From Kutzneria kofuensis (GTDB lineage Bacteria > Actinomycetota > Actinomycetes > Mycobacteriales > Pseudonocardiaceae), in NCBI RefSeq assembly GCF_014203355.1, contig NZ_JACHIR010000001.1:1366038-1430037 (forward strand): a stretch of 64,000 nt of DNA. Reading direction: 5' to 3'. Of this stretch, positions 49,740 to 56,810 are shown piece after piece. How positions within the stretch are numbered: position 1 is the stretch's first letter; every line of letters begins with the position of its first letter. A program made the position numbers and the translations under genes. A model generated the notes under the pieces. That model had not been told where the DNA came from. It saw only the letters and a program-made list of their open reading frames with translations, and did no database searches.

Positions 49740-51168
49740 CCGCCGCCGCTGGACCCTGCGACGCAAACTCGTCGTCGCGGTGGTCCTGCTGCTCACGGTG
49801 GTGTCGCTGGCGATCGGGCTGATCGGCGAGGTCTTCATCCGGGACAACCTGGTCGCCCAGGTGGACAGCCAGCTGCAGCAGGCGGGCAGTCGGGGCCACG
49901 GCCCGGACGGCGGGCACGTTCCCAGGCCGGAGCAGAACTGGTGCGCGAACAACCAGCAACAGGGCCCGCCACCGAGCCTGGGCCCGGGGGCGCTCACCGT
50001 GAACGGGCAGATCGCCGTCATGCTCGACCAGAACGTCTGCCCGCAGAACCTGTTCGGCAACCAGCTCGCGGCACTGGCTGCGGCGCCGTCCACCGGGCGC
50101 CCGACGACCGTCAGCGTGCCCGGTCTCGGCGACTACCGGGTGATCTCCTCCAACAACGGCGGCATGATCATCGGGCTGCCGCTGAACCAGGTCAACGACG
50201 CGCTGGACCGCATCAACATCGCGCTGCTGGTCATCGCCGCCACCGGGCTGGTGGTCGCGGCCGCGGCGGGTGCGGTGATCATCCGGGCCGCGCTGCGGCC
50301 GCTGGACCGGGTGGCGGCGACCGCGACCCGGGTCGGCGAGCTGCCGCTGGACCGGGGCGAAGTCGCTCTGTCCGTAAGGGTTCCCGACGAGGACACCGAT
50401 CCGCGGACCGAGGTGGGCAAGGTCGGCGCGGCGCTGAACCGGATGCTCGGGCACGTGGCGTCGGCGCTGAACGTCCGCCAGGAGAGCGAGACCCGGGTCC
50501 GGCAGTTCGTCGCCGACGCCAGCCACGAACTGCGCACTCCCCTGGCCTCCATCCGCGGCTACGCCGAACTGGCCGGCCGGTACGCGGGGCAGGTGCCGCC
50601 GGACGTGTCGCACGCGATGCGCCGCATCCAGTCCGAGTCGACGCGGATGACGTCGCTGGTCGAGGAGTTGTTGCTGCTGGCCCGGTTGGACGCGGGACGG
50701 CCGCTCGCGCGGGAGCCCGTCGACCTGTCCCGGCTGGTCGTGGACGCCGTCAGCGACGCACGCGTGACCAGCCGGGATCACCGCTGGCAGCTGGCGATTC
50801 CGGGCGAGCCGGTGACCGTGCTCGGCGATGGCCAGGCGCTGCACCAGGTTCTGCTCAACCTGCTCGGCAACGCCCGCGCCCACACGCCGCCGGGCACGAC
50901 CGTCGTCACGGGGATCCACAACGGCAATCCGGGCGAGGTCGTGTTGGAGGTCGCCGACGACGGGCCGGGGATTCCCGTTGAGCTGCAACCGGAAGTGTTC
51001 GAGCGGTTCGCCCGCGGCGACGGCTCCCGGTCGCGGTCGTCCGGGGGAACCGGGCTCGGACTGTCCATCGTCGCCGCCATCGTGACCGCGCACGGCGGCG
51101 AGGTCGCGCTGGACAGCCGGCCCGGCCGGACCGTGTTCACCGTCCGGCTCACAGCTGCCGCACAGTGA
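49717..51168 (+). CDS. Sensor histidine kinase of the CACAG system
   Basis: 483 residues. Helix 1 (LVVAVVLLLTVVSLAIGLIGEVF) and helix 2 (IALLVIAATGLVVAAAAGAVIIRAAL) enclose an external sensor of about 110 residues with two Cys. HAMP follows, then HisKA with FVADASHELRTPLASIRGYAEL, N-box VLLNLLGNARAHTPPGT and G-boxes DDGPGIPVELQPEVFERFARGD and GGTGLGLSIVAAIV. All catalytic boxes are intact. ATG at 49717, inside the response-regulator 3' end. The external domain has no motif I know; the paired Cys could sense redox or be a structural disulfide. Confidence 0.93.
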   Translation: MSSAPRADRRRWTLRRKLVVAVVLLLTVVSLAIGLIGEVFIRDNLVAQVDSQLQQAGSRGHGPDGGHVPRPEQNWCANNQQQGPPPSLGPGALTVNGQIAVMLDQNVCPQNLFGNQLAALAAAPSTGRPTTVSVPGLGDYRVISSNNGGMIIGLPLNQVNDALDRINIALLVIAATGLVVAAAAGAVIIRAALRPLDRVAATATRVGELPLDRGEVALSVRVPDEDTDPRTEVGKVGAALNRMLGHVASALNVRQESETRVRQFVADASHELRTPLASIRGYAELAGRYAGQVPPDVSHAMRRIQSESTRMTSLVEELLLLARLDAGRPLAREPVDLSRLVVDAVSDARVTSRDHRWQLAIPGEPVTVLGDGQALHQVLLNLLGNARAHTPPGTTVVTGIHNGNPGEVVLEVADDGPGIPVELQPEVFERFARGDGSRSRSSGGTGLGLSIVAAIVTAHGGEVALDSRPGRTVFTVRLTAAAQ

Positions 51169-51187
51169 TCACACACAGGCGGCACAG
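51150..51187 (+). promoter_or_regulatory. CACAG direct repeats before the GT39 gene
   Basis: CACAG at 51150, 51161, 51174 and 51183, with a CACAC at 51172 that fits an exact 11-base period (51150, 51161, 51172, 51183). They begin in the end of the kinase gene and stop 22 bp before the GT39 start. Same motif as in the 48915-49012 region. Confidence 0.65.
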
Positions 51188-51209
51188 CGGTCCCCCCGAG
51201 GCTGGTCGC

Positions 51210-53045
51210 ATGACAACGACGATGACCCGGCCCGCGGCTGCCCCGATGGCCGACGCGCCCGGAAGGCCCGGCTGGCACCGGCCGGCGCTGGCGTTGCTGC
51301 TGCTGGGCACCGCCGTGCTGTACCTGTGGGACCTGAGCGCGTCGGGCTACGCCAACGACTTCTACGCGCAGGCGGTGCTGGCCGGCAGCCAGAACTGGGA
51401 GGCGCTGCTGTTCGGCTCGCTCGATCCCGGCAACGTCATCACCGTCGACAAGCCGCCGGCCGCGCTGTGGGTGATGGGGCTGTCGGCCCGGATCTTCGGC
51501 TTCAGCTCGTGGAGTCTGCTTGCGCCGCAGGCACTCGAAGGCGTGCTGTCGGTCTGGCTGCTGTACGCCGCCGTGCGTCGCCGGTTCGGTTCCGGCGCCG
51601 GTCTGGCCGCCGGCGCGGCGCTGGCGTTGACGCCGGTCGCGGTGCTGATGTTCCGTTTCGACAACCCGGACGCGTTGCTCGTGCTGCTGATGACCGGCGG
51701 GGCGTACTGCGTCGTTCGTGCCACGGAGAAGGCCGGCTTCCGGTGGCTGGCGCTGGCCGGGGTGGCGATCGGGTTCGCGTTCCTGACGAAGATGCTGCAG
51801 GGCTTCCTGGTGCTGCCGGCGTTCGGCGTCGTGTACCTCGTCGCCGCGCCGACCTCGTGGCGACGCCGGATCATGCATCTGCTCGGCGCCCTGGTGGCGT
51901 TGATCGTGTCCGCCGGGTGGTTCGTGGCGCTGGTGGAGCTGTGGCCGGCGTCGTCGCGGCCGTACATCGGCGGGTCGACGGACAACAGCCTGCTCGAACT
52001 GGCGTTGGGCTACAACGGTCTCGGCCGGATCTTCGGCGGCTCGGGCAACGGGGGCGGCGGCTTCGGCGGCGGAGGTGGGGGCGGCGGGAACCTGTCGTTC
52101 GGCGGCAGCGCCGGCATCACCCGCATGTTCGGTCAGGCCTTCGGCACCGAGATCTCGTGGCTGCTGCCCGCGGCGCTGATCGCCCTGGTCGCCGGGCTGT
52201 GGTTCACGCGGAGCGCTCCCCGCACCGACCAGACCCGGGCGGCGCTGCTGCTGTGGGGCGGTTGGCTGCTCGTCACCGGGCTGGTGTTCAGCTTCATGAG
52301 CGGCACCATCCACCCGTACTACTCGGTCGCCCTCGCGCCGGCCATCGCCGCCCTCGTCGCCATCGGCGGCCGCCAGCTGTGGCGCGGCCGGGCCAAGTTC
52401 TCCGTGCGGGCCTGGCTCGCCGCCATGATCGCCGTCACCGGCGGGTGGGACTTCGTGCTGCTGTCGGAGAACTCCAGCTGGCTGCCGTGGCTGCGCTGGG
52501 TCGTGCTGGTCGCCGGCATCGCCGTCGCCGCGCTGATCCTGGTGCAGGGCGACCAGTTCCGTCGGCTCATCGTCGTCGCCACCATCACCGGCATGCTCGG
52601 CGTCGGCTCCTTCGGCATCGCCACCGCCGCCGTGCCGCACACCGGTTCCATCCCCGTTTCCGGGCCTTCCAGCAGCAGCTTCGGCGGCGGTGGCTTCGGG
52701 GGCGGCGAGAGCGGCCAGGCCGGCTCCGCCCTGGTGACGCTGCTGCAGGCCACCACCACGGAGTGGGCCGCCGCCACCGACGGCTCCATGTCCTCCGCCC
52801 CGCTCGCGCTGGCCAGCGGCAAGTCCGTGATGGCCATCGGCGGTTTCAACGGCGGCGACCCCGCGCCCACCCTCGCCCAGTTCCAGCGTTACGTGGCCGA
52901 GGGCCGGATCAGCTACTACGTCAGCGGCGGCCGCGGCGGGGGCGGTTTCGGCGGCAGCAGCCAGATCGCCAGCTGGGTGGCCGCGCATTACCAGGCCCGA
53001 ACGGTCGGTGGAACCACGGTTTACGACCTGCGTACCAGCTCCTGA
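51210..53045 (+). CDS. GT39-type (ArnT/YkcB-like) membrane glycosyltransferase with Gly-rich loops
   Basis: 611 residues. The GT-C fold starts with LALLLLGTAVLYLWDLSASGYANDFYAQAVLAGSQNW, whose acidic residue follows the first helix. VITVDKPPAALWVMGLSARIFG and RFDNPDALLVLLMTGGAYCVVRA are the GT39 pattern. About 11-12 helices are visible. A glycine-rich insert (about residues 275-295) lies in an external loop, and the C-terminal external domain has two more (FGGGGFGGGES and GGRGGGGFGG). Such enzymes use polyprenyl-phosphate sugars to glycosylate lipids or wall polymers. ATG at 51210; the CACAG array lies directly upstream. Confidence 0.88.
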   Translation: MTTTMTRPAAAPMADAPGRPGWHRPALALLLLGTAVLYLWDLSASGYANDFYAQAVLAGSQNWEALLFGSLDPGNVITVDKPPAALWVMGLSARIFGFSSWSLLAPQALEGVLSVWLLYAAVRRRFGSGAGLAAGAALALTPVAVLMFRFDNPDALLVLLMTGGAYCVVRATEKAGFRWLALAGVAIGFAFLTKMLQGFLVLPAFGVVYLVAAPTSWRRRIMHLLGALVALIVSAGWFVALVELWPASSRPYIGGSTDNSLLELALGYNGLGRIFGGSGNGGGGFGGGGGGGGNLSFGGSAGITRMFGQAFGTEISWLLPAALIALVAGLWFTRSAPRTDQTRAALLLWGGWLLVTGLVFSFMSGTIHPYYSVALAPAIAALVAIGGRQLWRGRAKFSVRAWLAAMIAVTGGWDFVLLSENSSWLPWLRWVVLVAGIAVAALILVQGDQFRRLIVVATITGMLGVGSFGIATAAVPHTGSIPVSGPSSSSFGGGGFGGGESGQAGSALVTLLQATTTEWAAATDGSMSSAPLALASGKSVMAIGGFNGGDPAPTLAQFQRYVAEGRISYYVSGGRGGGGFGGSSQIASWVAAHYQARTVGGTTVYDLRTSS

Positions 53046-53078
53046 ACACCGTCCACAGTGGACCTGTCGGGTTCACAG

Positions 53079-53116
53079 GCTGGGAGCCGTCTGTGAAAAG
53101 CAGGCGGTTCCCAGCC
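53079..53116 (+). terminator. Hairpin after the GT39 gene
   Basis: GGCTGGGA (53079-53086) pairs with TCCCAGCC (53109-53116), extended by CCG/CGG inside. It lies 34 bp after the GT39 stop; no U tract follows, as is usual in actinobacteria. A TTCACAG/CTGTGAA inverted repeat (53073-53098) overlaps it and could instead serve the phosphoesterase promoter. Confidence 0.55.
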
Positions 53117-53167
53117 CGGCCGTGACCCGCCTACCGTTCCCCGGGGAACCGACCCGAGGAGCTTTCG

Positions 53168-54007
53168 ATGTCCCGATTCTCCCCGCTCGCCCTGATCGCC
53201 GCCGTTCTCGCCGCCGGCCTGTCCGCGCCGGCCACGGCAGCCGCCGCCGGCAGCGTGCCCCGCCCGGACCACATCCTCGTCGTCATCGACGAGAACCACG
53301 CCCAGGGCGAGATCGTCGGCAGTGCCAACGCCCCGTACATCACCGGGCTGTCCAAGGCCGGCGCCAACTTCACCAACTCGCACGCCGTCGCCCACCCCAG
53401 CCAGCCCAACTACCTGGCCGTGTTCTCCGGCAGCACGCAGGGCATCACCAGCGACACCTGCCCGAAGAAGGCCTTCACCACCGCCGACCTCGGCGGCCAG
53501 GCGCTGGCCGCCGGCATCGGCTTCGCCGGCTACTCGGAGAGCATGCCCAGCGACGGGTACACCGGCTGCACCTCCGGCAACTACGCCCGCAAGCACAACC
53601 CGTGGGTCGACTTCGCCGACGTGCCGGCCTCGGCCAACCTGCGCTTCACCGACTTCCCCACCGACTACACCAAGCTGCCCGCCGTCTCCTTCGTCGTGCC
53701 CAACCTGCAGAACGACATGCACGACGGCACGATCCAGCAGGGCGACAGCTGGCTCAAGCAGCACCTCGACGGGTACATCCAGTGGGCCAAGACCCACAAC
53801 AGCGTCTTCGTGCTCACCTTCGACGAGGACGACTACACCAGCGCCAACCAGATCCCGACGATCATCACCGGCGCGCACGTGACGGCCGGCAACTACGGGG
53901 AGAACATCACCCACTACAGCGTCCTGCGCACCATCGAGGACGCCTACAACCTCCCCCACGCCGGCGCCGCCGCCACCGCGACCCCCATCACCGACATCTG
54001 GAGCTGA
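53168..54007 (+). CDS. Secreted phosphoesterase (acid phosphatase/PLC-like)
   Basis: 279 residues. The signal peptide ends near AAAAG (about 27). HILVVIDENHAQGEIVG opens the phosphoesterase domain with its metal-binding Glu-Asn, FTNSHAVAHPSQPNYLAVFSG is the conserved nucleophile region of this family, and FVLTFDEDDYTSANQIPTII has the Asp-Glu-Asp metal site. It hydrolyses phosphate esters or phospholipid head groups outside the cell. ATG at 53168 with GAGGAG upstream. Its promoter region has a TTCACAG inverted repeat reminiscent of the neighbouring CACAG system. Confidence 0.88.
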   Translation: MSRFSPLALIAAVLAAGLSAPATAAAAGSVPRPDHILVVIDENHAQGEIVGSANAPYITGLSKAGANFTNSHAVAHPSQPNYLAVFSGSTQGITSDTCPKKAFTTADLGGQALAAGIGFAGYSESMPSDGYTGCTSGNYARKHNPWVDFADVPASANLRFTDFPTDYTKLPAVSFVVPNLQNDMHDGTIQQGDSWLKQHLDGYIQWAKTHNSVFVLTFDEDDYTSANQIPTIITGAHVTAGNYGENITHYSVLRTIEDAYNLPHAGAAATATPITDIWS

Positions 54008-54020
54008 CCCGACCGGACGG

Positions 54021-54049
54021 AGAGGCTCATGCCCACGCATGGGCCTCTT
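54021..54049 (+). terminator. Terminator hairpin after the phosphoesterase gene
   Basis: AGAGGC-T-CATGC pairs with GCATG-G-GCCTCT around a four-base loop, ending in TT, 13 bp after the stop codon. Confidence 0.7.
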
Positions 54050-54055
54050 CCGCCG

Positions 54056-54217
54056 TCAGTGGGTAAACCGAGCGGTGCTCGGATCAGCGGGCGACGGACG
54101 ACAACGTCGTGGATGTCGATGGTCGCCTGCGGTCATGGCGACGGTCAATCCGTCGACGGACGACCACGCGTCCAGACCACCATGGGCCTCGATGACCGAA
54201 TTCAGCAGGTCGGTCAC
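54056..54217 (-). pseudogene. Truncated gene start following the alpha/beta hydrolase
   Basis: A GTG at 54217, eleven bases after the hydrolase stop, opens a 53-residue frame. The first ~30 residues (VTDLLNSVIEAHGGLDAWSSVDGLTVAM) look like the beginning of an actinobacterial family of about 250 residues that I remember starting with the same IEAHGG-LD-W pattern. After TAGDH the sense is lost and a stop follows. It looks like a deletion remnant of the second gene of an operon, although a genuine short protein cannot be ruled out. Confidence 0.45.
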
Positions 54218-54228
54218 GAAAGGCCACC

Positions 54229-55068
54229 TCAGGCGTCGAGGAAAAGCCGGGTGTGGGCGACGAAAAGCTCGGGATATTGGTACTGGGAGGCGTGGCCGGC
54301 GTTGGGGTAGATGATGAGCTGCGCATTCGGAATGTGCTGCTGCAGCAGATAGGAGTTCGCGGTCGGGATCATGACGTCGTGATCGCCGTTGACGACCAGC
54401 GTGGGGTGCGAAATGCGCTTGAGGTCGGCGAACGGCGGATCGGTCGGCACGCGCCAGGCGGCGCCGGCCGCGAGTTGGGCCGCCATCACCTCGCGGCTGC
54501 TGGGGGCGTCGAGATCCTCGGTGCGCCGGTGCCGCCGCTCCCAGAAGGCGCGGCCGGCGGCCTGGCTCTGCTCGTTGGGTTCGAAGAACAGGAACAGGAA
54601 GTCGTCGAGCGTGGGGATCTCGTTGCGGGTGGCGTAGGTCGGGTAGTCGGGGTGCGCGCCCTCCTGGGTGCCGCCGCGCGGCCCGGTGCCGACGAGCACG
54701 AGCTTGCGCACGCGGGACGGGTGCCGGATCGCCAGCTCCTGCGCCGCGTAGCCGCCGAGCGAGAAGCCGAGCACGTCGGCCTGCCCGATGCCGAGCGCGT
54801 CCAGCAGCCCGGCGCCCTGGTCGGCGAAGTCCTCGAAGCGCTCAGGGGTCGTCCCGCCGGACAGGCCGATGCCGGCGACGTCGAAGACGATGACCGGCCG
54901 GTCCGTGCCGAGGCCGTCGAGCACGGCCGGGTCCCAGTAGTCCATCGTGCCGCGGAAATGCTGGAAACACAGCAACGGCGTGCCGTGCTCGGCGCCGAAC
55001 CGGCGGTAGGCCAGCCGTAGGCCGCCGACCTCGGCGAACTGGTTGGGCGCGGTCACGAGGGTGTGCAC
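54229..55068 (-). CDS. Alpha/beta hydrolase
   Basis: 279 residues. LRLAYRRFG and LLCFQHFRGTMDYWDPAVLDGL form the oxyanion region. The nucleophile Ser is in VLGFSLGGYAAQELA (about residue 103), the acid in VVNGDHDVMIPTAN and the His in YPNAGHASQYQYPE. Similar enzymes are esterases, C-C hydrolases or haloperoxidase-like. GTG at 55068. Divergent from a TetR gene with an inverted repeat between them, so it is probably induced by its own substrate. Confidence 0.9.
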   Translation of the reverse strand: MHTLVTAPNQFAEVGGLRLAYRRFGAEHGTPLLCFQHFRGTMDYWDPAVLDGLGTDRPVIVFDVAGIGLSGGTTPERFEDFADQGAGLLDALGIGQADVLGFSLGGYAAQELAIRHPSRVRKLVLVGTGPRGGTQEGAHPDYPTYATRNEIPTLDDFLFLFFEPNEQSQAAGRAFWERRHRRTEDLDAPSSREVMAAQLAAGAAWRVPTDPPFADLKRISHPTLVVNGDHDVMIPTANSYLLQQHIPNAQLIIYPNAGHASQYQYPELFVAHTRLFLDA

Positions 55069-55087
55069 GGCTACCCCTTCCGAGAGT

Positions 55088-55106
55088 GAGTTTCGATTTG
55101 CAACTC
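55088..55106. promoter_or_regulatory. Inverted repeat in the hydrolase/TetR divergent promoter
   Basis: GAGTT and AACTC flank nine AT-rich bases, 20 bp from the hydrolase start codon. A TetR binding site is the natural reading. Confidence 0.5.
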
Positions 55107-55189
55107 AAGCTAGCAGGAAAGGAAAACCGATCGGTACCCGAATCGCGGGTGAAGCACGTCACAGCGACCTATGGGTAACGAGCGGTACC

Positions 55190-55765
55190 ATGACCGCTGT
55201 GGAGATGGAACCGCCGAGCGCCCGCATCATGCGGACGGCGACGCGCCTGTTCTACGGCAACGGCATCCAGGCGACCGGCATCGGCGAGCTGGTGGACGAG
55301 GCCGGCGTGTCGAAGCGCACCCTGTACCAGCTTTTCGGTAGCAAGGACGACCTGGTTGCGGAGTACCTGCGCCAGGTCAGCGCCCGCGGCGTACCCGGCG
55401 AGCACTTCCTGGACCGGACCGACCTGTCGCCGCGCGACCGGCTGCTCGGCCTGTTCACCCGCCCCACCACGATCGAGCACCGCGGCTGTCCGCTGCACAA
55501 CGCGGCGGTCGAACTGCCGGTCGACGATCACCCGGCGCGCCAGGTGATCGTCGACCACAAGCTGGCCGTGCTGGCCAAGGTCGTCGCCGTCGCGGCCGAG
55601 GCCGGTGTGCGCGAGCCGGAACCGTTGGGGCGTCAGCTGATCACGCTGTACGAAGGCGCGACGGCGCTGAGCACCTCACTGCGCGACTACGAGCCGTTCG
55701 ACTCCGCCCGCTCGGCGGCCGAGGTGCTGATCGACGTGGCGACCGGGCCGGCCGGCGCGCCGTAG
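55190..55765 (+). CDS. TetR-family regulator
   Basis: 191 residues. HTH: ARIMRTATRLFYGNGIQATGIGELVDEAGVSKRTLYQLFGSKDDLV. The ligand domain contains RGCPLHNAAVELPVDDHPARQVIVDHK, a segment typical of the subgroup near hydrolases and reductases. ATG at 55190. It presumably represses the divergent alpha/beta hydrolase. Its last 79 bases overlap the end of the patatin gene on the other strand, an unusually long antisense overlap for two real genes. Confidence 0.87.
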   Translation: MTAVEMEPPSARIMRTATRLFYGNGIQATGIGELVDEAGVSKRTLYQLFGSKDDLVAEYLRQVSARGVPGEHFLDRTDLSPRDRLLGLFTRPTTIEHRGCPLHNAAVELPVDDHPARQVIVDHKLAVLAKVVAVAAEAGVREPEPLGRQLITLYEGATALSTSLRDYEPFDSARSAAEVLIDVATGPAGAP

Positions 55766-56604
55766 AGGCCGGGGCCGGCGATCTCCAGCCCGGTCAGGAA
55801 CTCCCGCGACGCCAGGTAGGACGACTCGATCAGCTCGGCGGTGTGCCCGAAGTCGAGCGGGGTGACGGCCTGCACCGGCGCGCCGGGCAGGTACACCACC
55901 GGCACGGCCCCGGCGGCGAGGTCGGCTTCGAGCACGGCCTGGTTGCGCATCCCCAGCGTCGCCCAGAACAACAGCGTCTCGGCCAGCGTGCCGGGCACCT
56001 CGGGCAGGTGCCCCGGGAACGTGCAGTCCAGCACCACCAACGACTTCGCGCCCATCGCGAGCGCCTGCCTGATCGGCACGTTGGCCAGCACGCCGCCGTC
56101 GTAGAGCACCTTGTCCTCGCGGCGCACCGGCGGGTAGATGCCGGGAATCGCCGCCGACGCCAGGATCGCCGGCACGAGGTCGCCGGACGTCATCAGCACC
56201 GGCAGGCCGGTCACGGCGTCGACCGCGACGGTGCCGAACGGCAGCGTCAGCTCGGCGAAGTCCGTTGCCCCGCCGAGGCCCTCGGCCAGCACCTCGACCA
56301 ACCCGGTGTTGGGGAACAGGTACGTGCGCTCGCGGCGCAGCGTGCGCAGCTGGGCGAGCGGCCCGCCGGGGAACACCCGCGCCCGGGTCATGCCGGCCCA
56401 CATCACGGCGAGCCGGTCGGCGGCGTGCTCGGGGTCGAGCGCGACGAGCGAGCCGTTCACGGAGCCGACGGACGTGCCGGTGACCAGGTCGGGAGCGATG
56501 CCGCGGTCCGCGAGCGCCCGCAGCATGCCGACCTGCATCGCGCCGAGGCTGCCGCCACCGCCGAGCACGAACCCGACCGGCGCGGGCAACAGGATCCGAT
56601 CCAC
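55687..56604 (-). CDS. Patatin-like phospholipase
   Basis: 305 residues. The oxyanion loop GGGGSLGAMQ is near the N-terminus. The nucleophile Ser is in VTGTSVGSVNGSL (G-x-S-x-G) and the catalytic Asp in KVLYDGGVLANVP. These define the patatin/RssA-like lipid acyl hydrolases. SGDLVPAILASAAIPGIYPPV is also characteristic. No signal peptide. GTG at 56604 is chosen to start just before the first strand; a GTG at 56628 is possible. The C-terminal tail is Ser/Ala-rich and lies in the overlap with the TetR gene. Confidence 0.9.
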   Translation of the reverse strand: MDRILLPAPVGFVLGGGGSLGAMQVGMLRALADRGIAPDLVTGTSVGSVNGSLVALDPEHAADRLAVMWAGMTRARVFPGGPLAQLRTLRRERTYLFPNTGLVEVLAEGLGGATDFAELTLPFGTVAVDAVTGLPVLMTSGDLVPAILASAAIPGIYPPVRREDKVLYDGGVLANVPIRQALAMGAKSLVVLDCTFPGHLPEVPGTLAETLLFWATLGMRNQAVLEADLAAGAVPVVYLPGAPVQAVTPLDFGHTAELIESSYLASREFLTGLEIAGPGLYGAPAGPVATSISTSAAERAESNGS

Positions 56605-56668
56605 CGCCGCATCGTGCCAGCTCACCCGGCCGGCCGCCGGGAACGCCCGGCCCGGCCCCAACTGGCCG

Positions 56669-56697
56669 TTGACGCAGCCGACGCGCGTCTGTAACAG
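56669..56697 (+). promoter_or_regulatory. Sigma70-type promoter of the GH87-like gene
   Basis: TTGACG (56669-56674), 17 bases, then TAACAG (56692-56697). An imperfect inverted repeat GTAACAG/CTGTCAC (56691-56712) overlaps the -10 and start site, suggesting a repressor site. The remaining part of the 206-bp gap shows no gene. Confidence 0.55.
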
Positions 56698-56810
56698 TGT
56701 GAACCCTGTCACGCAAAAATTGAACAGGCTGCCGTTAATTCCTGGCATCAGCTCGGAAGATTCGGCCTTCTCGCCATCACCCTGCCGTCGGACGAGAGGT
56801 AGACCACTCG

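Noticed and set aside
52036-52095. Glycine-codon-rich stretch in the GT39 gene as a DNA repeat element
   Set aside because: It stays in frame within a membrane-protein loop and has counterparts later in the same protein, so it is coding low-complexity sequence.
54029-54314. Small plus-strand frames after the phosphoesterase
   Set aside because: They lie over the terminator and are antisense to the hydrolase end; no coding character.
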